DNA from: Flavobacteriaceae bacterium
Lineage (GTDB): Bacteria > Bacteroidota > Bacteroidia > Flavobacteriales > Flavobacteriaceae
Direction: 5' to 3'
Length of the DNA: 7,370 bases
Assembly: GCA_002703065.1 (NCBI GenBank)
Contig: PAEO01000003.1
Span: forward strand, 3,915-11,284
Below, piece after piece: positions 6,646-7,370 of this stretch. The notes below the pieces were generated by a model that made no database searches, was not told the origin of the DNA, and worked only from the letters and a program-made list of their open reading frames with translations. How positions within the stretch are numbered: position 1 is the stretch's first letter; each line of letters starts with the position of its first letter. A program made the position numbers and the translations under genes.

Positions 6646-7344
6646 TTAAAGTAATTTTTTTAATTCTTTAATTTCAGTATTGGAAAACAACCTCCATTTT
6701 CCTCTAGGAATATCTAATTTGACATTCATTATTCTAATCCTTTCAAGTTTTTTAACCTTAAATCCTAGATAATCACACATTCTTCTAATTTGTCTATTTA
6801 ACCCTTGGGTTAAAATAATTTTGAATTGATAGTCATTTATATATTTTAAATCACATTTTTTTGTTATTGTCCCGAGAATTGGAATACCATTGGACATTTT
6901 TTTCAAAAAATCATGATTGATTTTTTTGTTTACTGTAACTAAATACTCCTTTTCATGCATATATCTAGATCTGAGAATTCTATTTACAATATCCCCATCA
7001 TCAGTTAAAAAAATTAATCCTTCACTCATTTTATCAAGCCTTCCAATTGGAAAAATTCTTTTTTTATAATTAATAAATTCAATAATATTTTTCTCTTCTT
7101 TCTCAGTATCAGTAGTACAAACTATTCCTCTTGGCTTATTAAAAATCAAATAAGTTCTTTCTTTAACATTATTTCTAATTTTTTCGCTATCAACCTTTAT
7201 AATATCTGAGGAAGTTACTTTATAACCGTGTGAAACAATGACATTATTATTAACTGTGACTCTACCTTGGTCAATTAGCTTATCAGCTTCTCTTCTTGAG
7301 CAAAACCCAACTTGACTTAAATATTTATTAATTCTTGTATCCAA
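6646..7344 (-). CDS. rluF: 23S rRNA pseudouridine synthase, RluF-like (RsuA/RluB/E/F family)
   Basis: This 232-aa enzyme isomerises a specific uridine to pseudouridine in 23S rRNA; E. coli RluF acts on U2604. An N-terminal S4 RNA-binding domain (RINKYLSQVGFCSRREADKL, 4-23) precedes the catalytic domain. The catalytic aspartate is D104 in FPIGRLDKMSEGLIFL. HEKEYLVTV (130-138), GIPILGTITKKC (153-164), LTQGLNRQIRRMCDYLGF (178-195) and KLERIRIMNV (199-208) follow E. coli RluF closely and distinguish it from RluB, RluE and RsuA. The basic C-terminal tail of E. coli RluF (about 290 aa) is absent. The start is a TTG at 7344: an in-frame stop lies at 7366-7368, no ATG or GTG lies between, and RINKYL must be near the N-terminus. 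It appears to be the first gene of the operon visible here, although the promoter or an upstream gene may lie beyond 7370. Confidence 0.92.
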   Translation of the reverse strand: MDTRINKYLSQVGFCSRREADKLIDQGRVTVNNNVIVSHGYKVTSSDIIKVDSEKIRNNVKERTYLIFNKPRGIVCTTDTEKEEKNIIEFINYKKRIFPIGRLDKMSEGLIFLTDDGDIVNRILRSRYMHEKEYLVTVNKKINHDFLKKMSNGIPILGTITKKCDLKYINDYQFKIILTQGLNRQIRRMCDYLGFKVKKLERIRIMNVKLDIPRGKWRLFSNTEIKELKKLL

Positions 7345-7370
7345 ACTTAAAGATCTAATATTCCATCAGG

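Overview
This AT-rich window most likely comes from a Bacteroidota genome, probably a marine Flavobacteriia-type lineage. That is an inference from several signs. No gene start has a convincing Shine-Dalgarno sequence. The tRNA-Leu(UAA) does not encode its CCA end. The TonB-dependent receptor has a 'DTIVLDEVSV'-type N-terminus, and the 215-aa membrane protein resembles proteins I associate with flavobacteria. Leucine is written largely as TTA, which matches the tRNA present.

The left part (about 1-954) is on the + strand. It holds a complete tRNA-Leu(UAA), a strong intrinsic terminator 5 nt after it, and a gene for an endonuclease/exonuclease/phosphatase (EEP) family protein that starts 18 nt past the terminator. 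From 947 onward every gene is on the - strand. A small uncharacterised protein with two predicted membrane helices converges on the EEP gene, and the two stop codons lie in the same 8-bp palindrome. About 177 bp of AT-rich, non-coding DNA (1595-1771) separates it from the next gene.

The right part (1772-7344) looks like one - strand operon, read from right to left: rluF-like 23S rRNA pseudouridine synthase, TonB-dependent outer-membrane receptor (FecA-like plug), FAD-dependent phytoene-dehydrogenase/PYROXD2-like oxidoreductase, and a RimB-RimK fusion. Junctions are a 5-bp gap, a 1-bp TAATG overlap and an 8-bp ATGAATAA overlap, so the last three genes are probably translationally coupled.

The most notable gene is the fusion. 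It joins a retropepsin-like (PF05618, RimB-type) domain to a full-length RimK-type ATP-grasp glutamate ligase, so one polypeptide may both add and remove glutamate tails. Its association with an outer-membrane receptor and an FAD enzyme has no obvious explanation in known pathways. The rest of the window is ordinary core or accessory content, and I see no mobile element, CRISPR array or phage gene.
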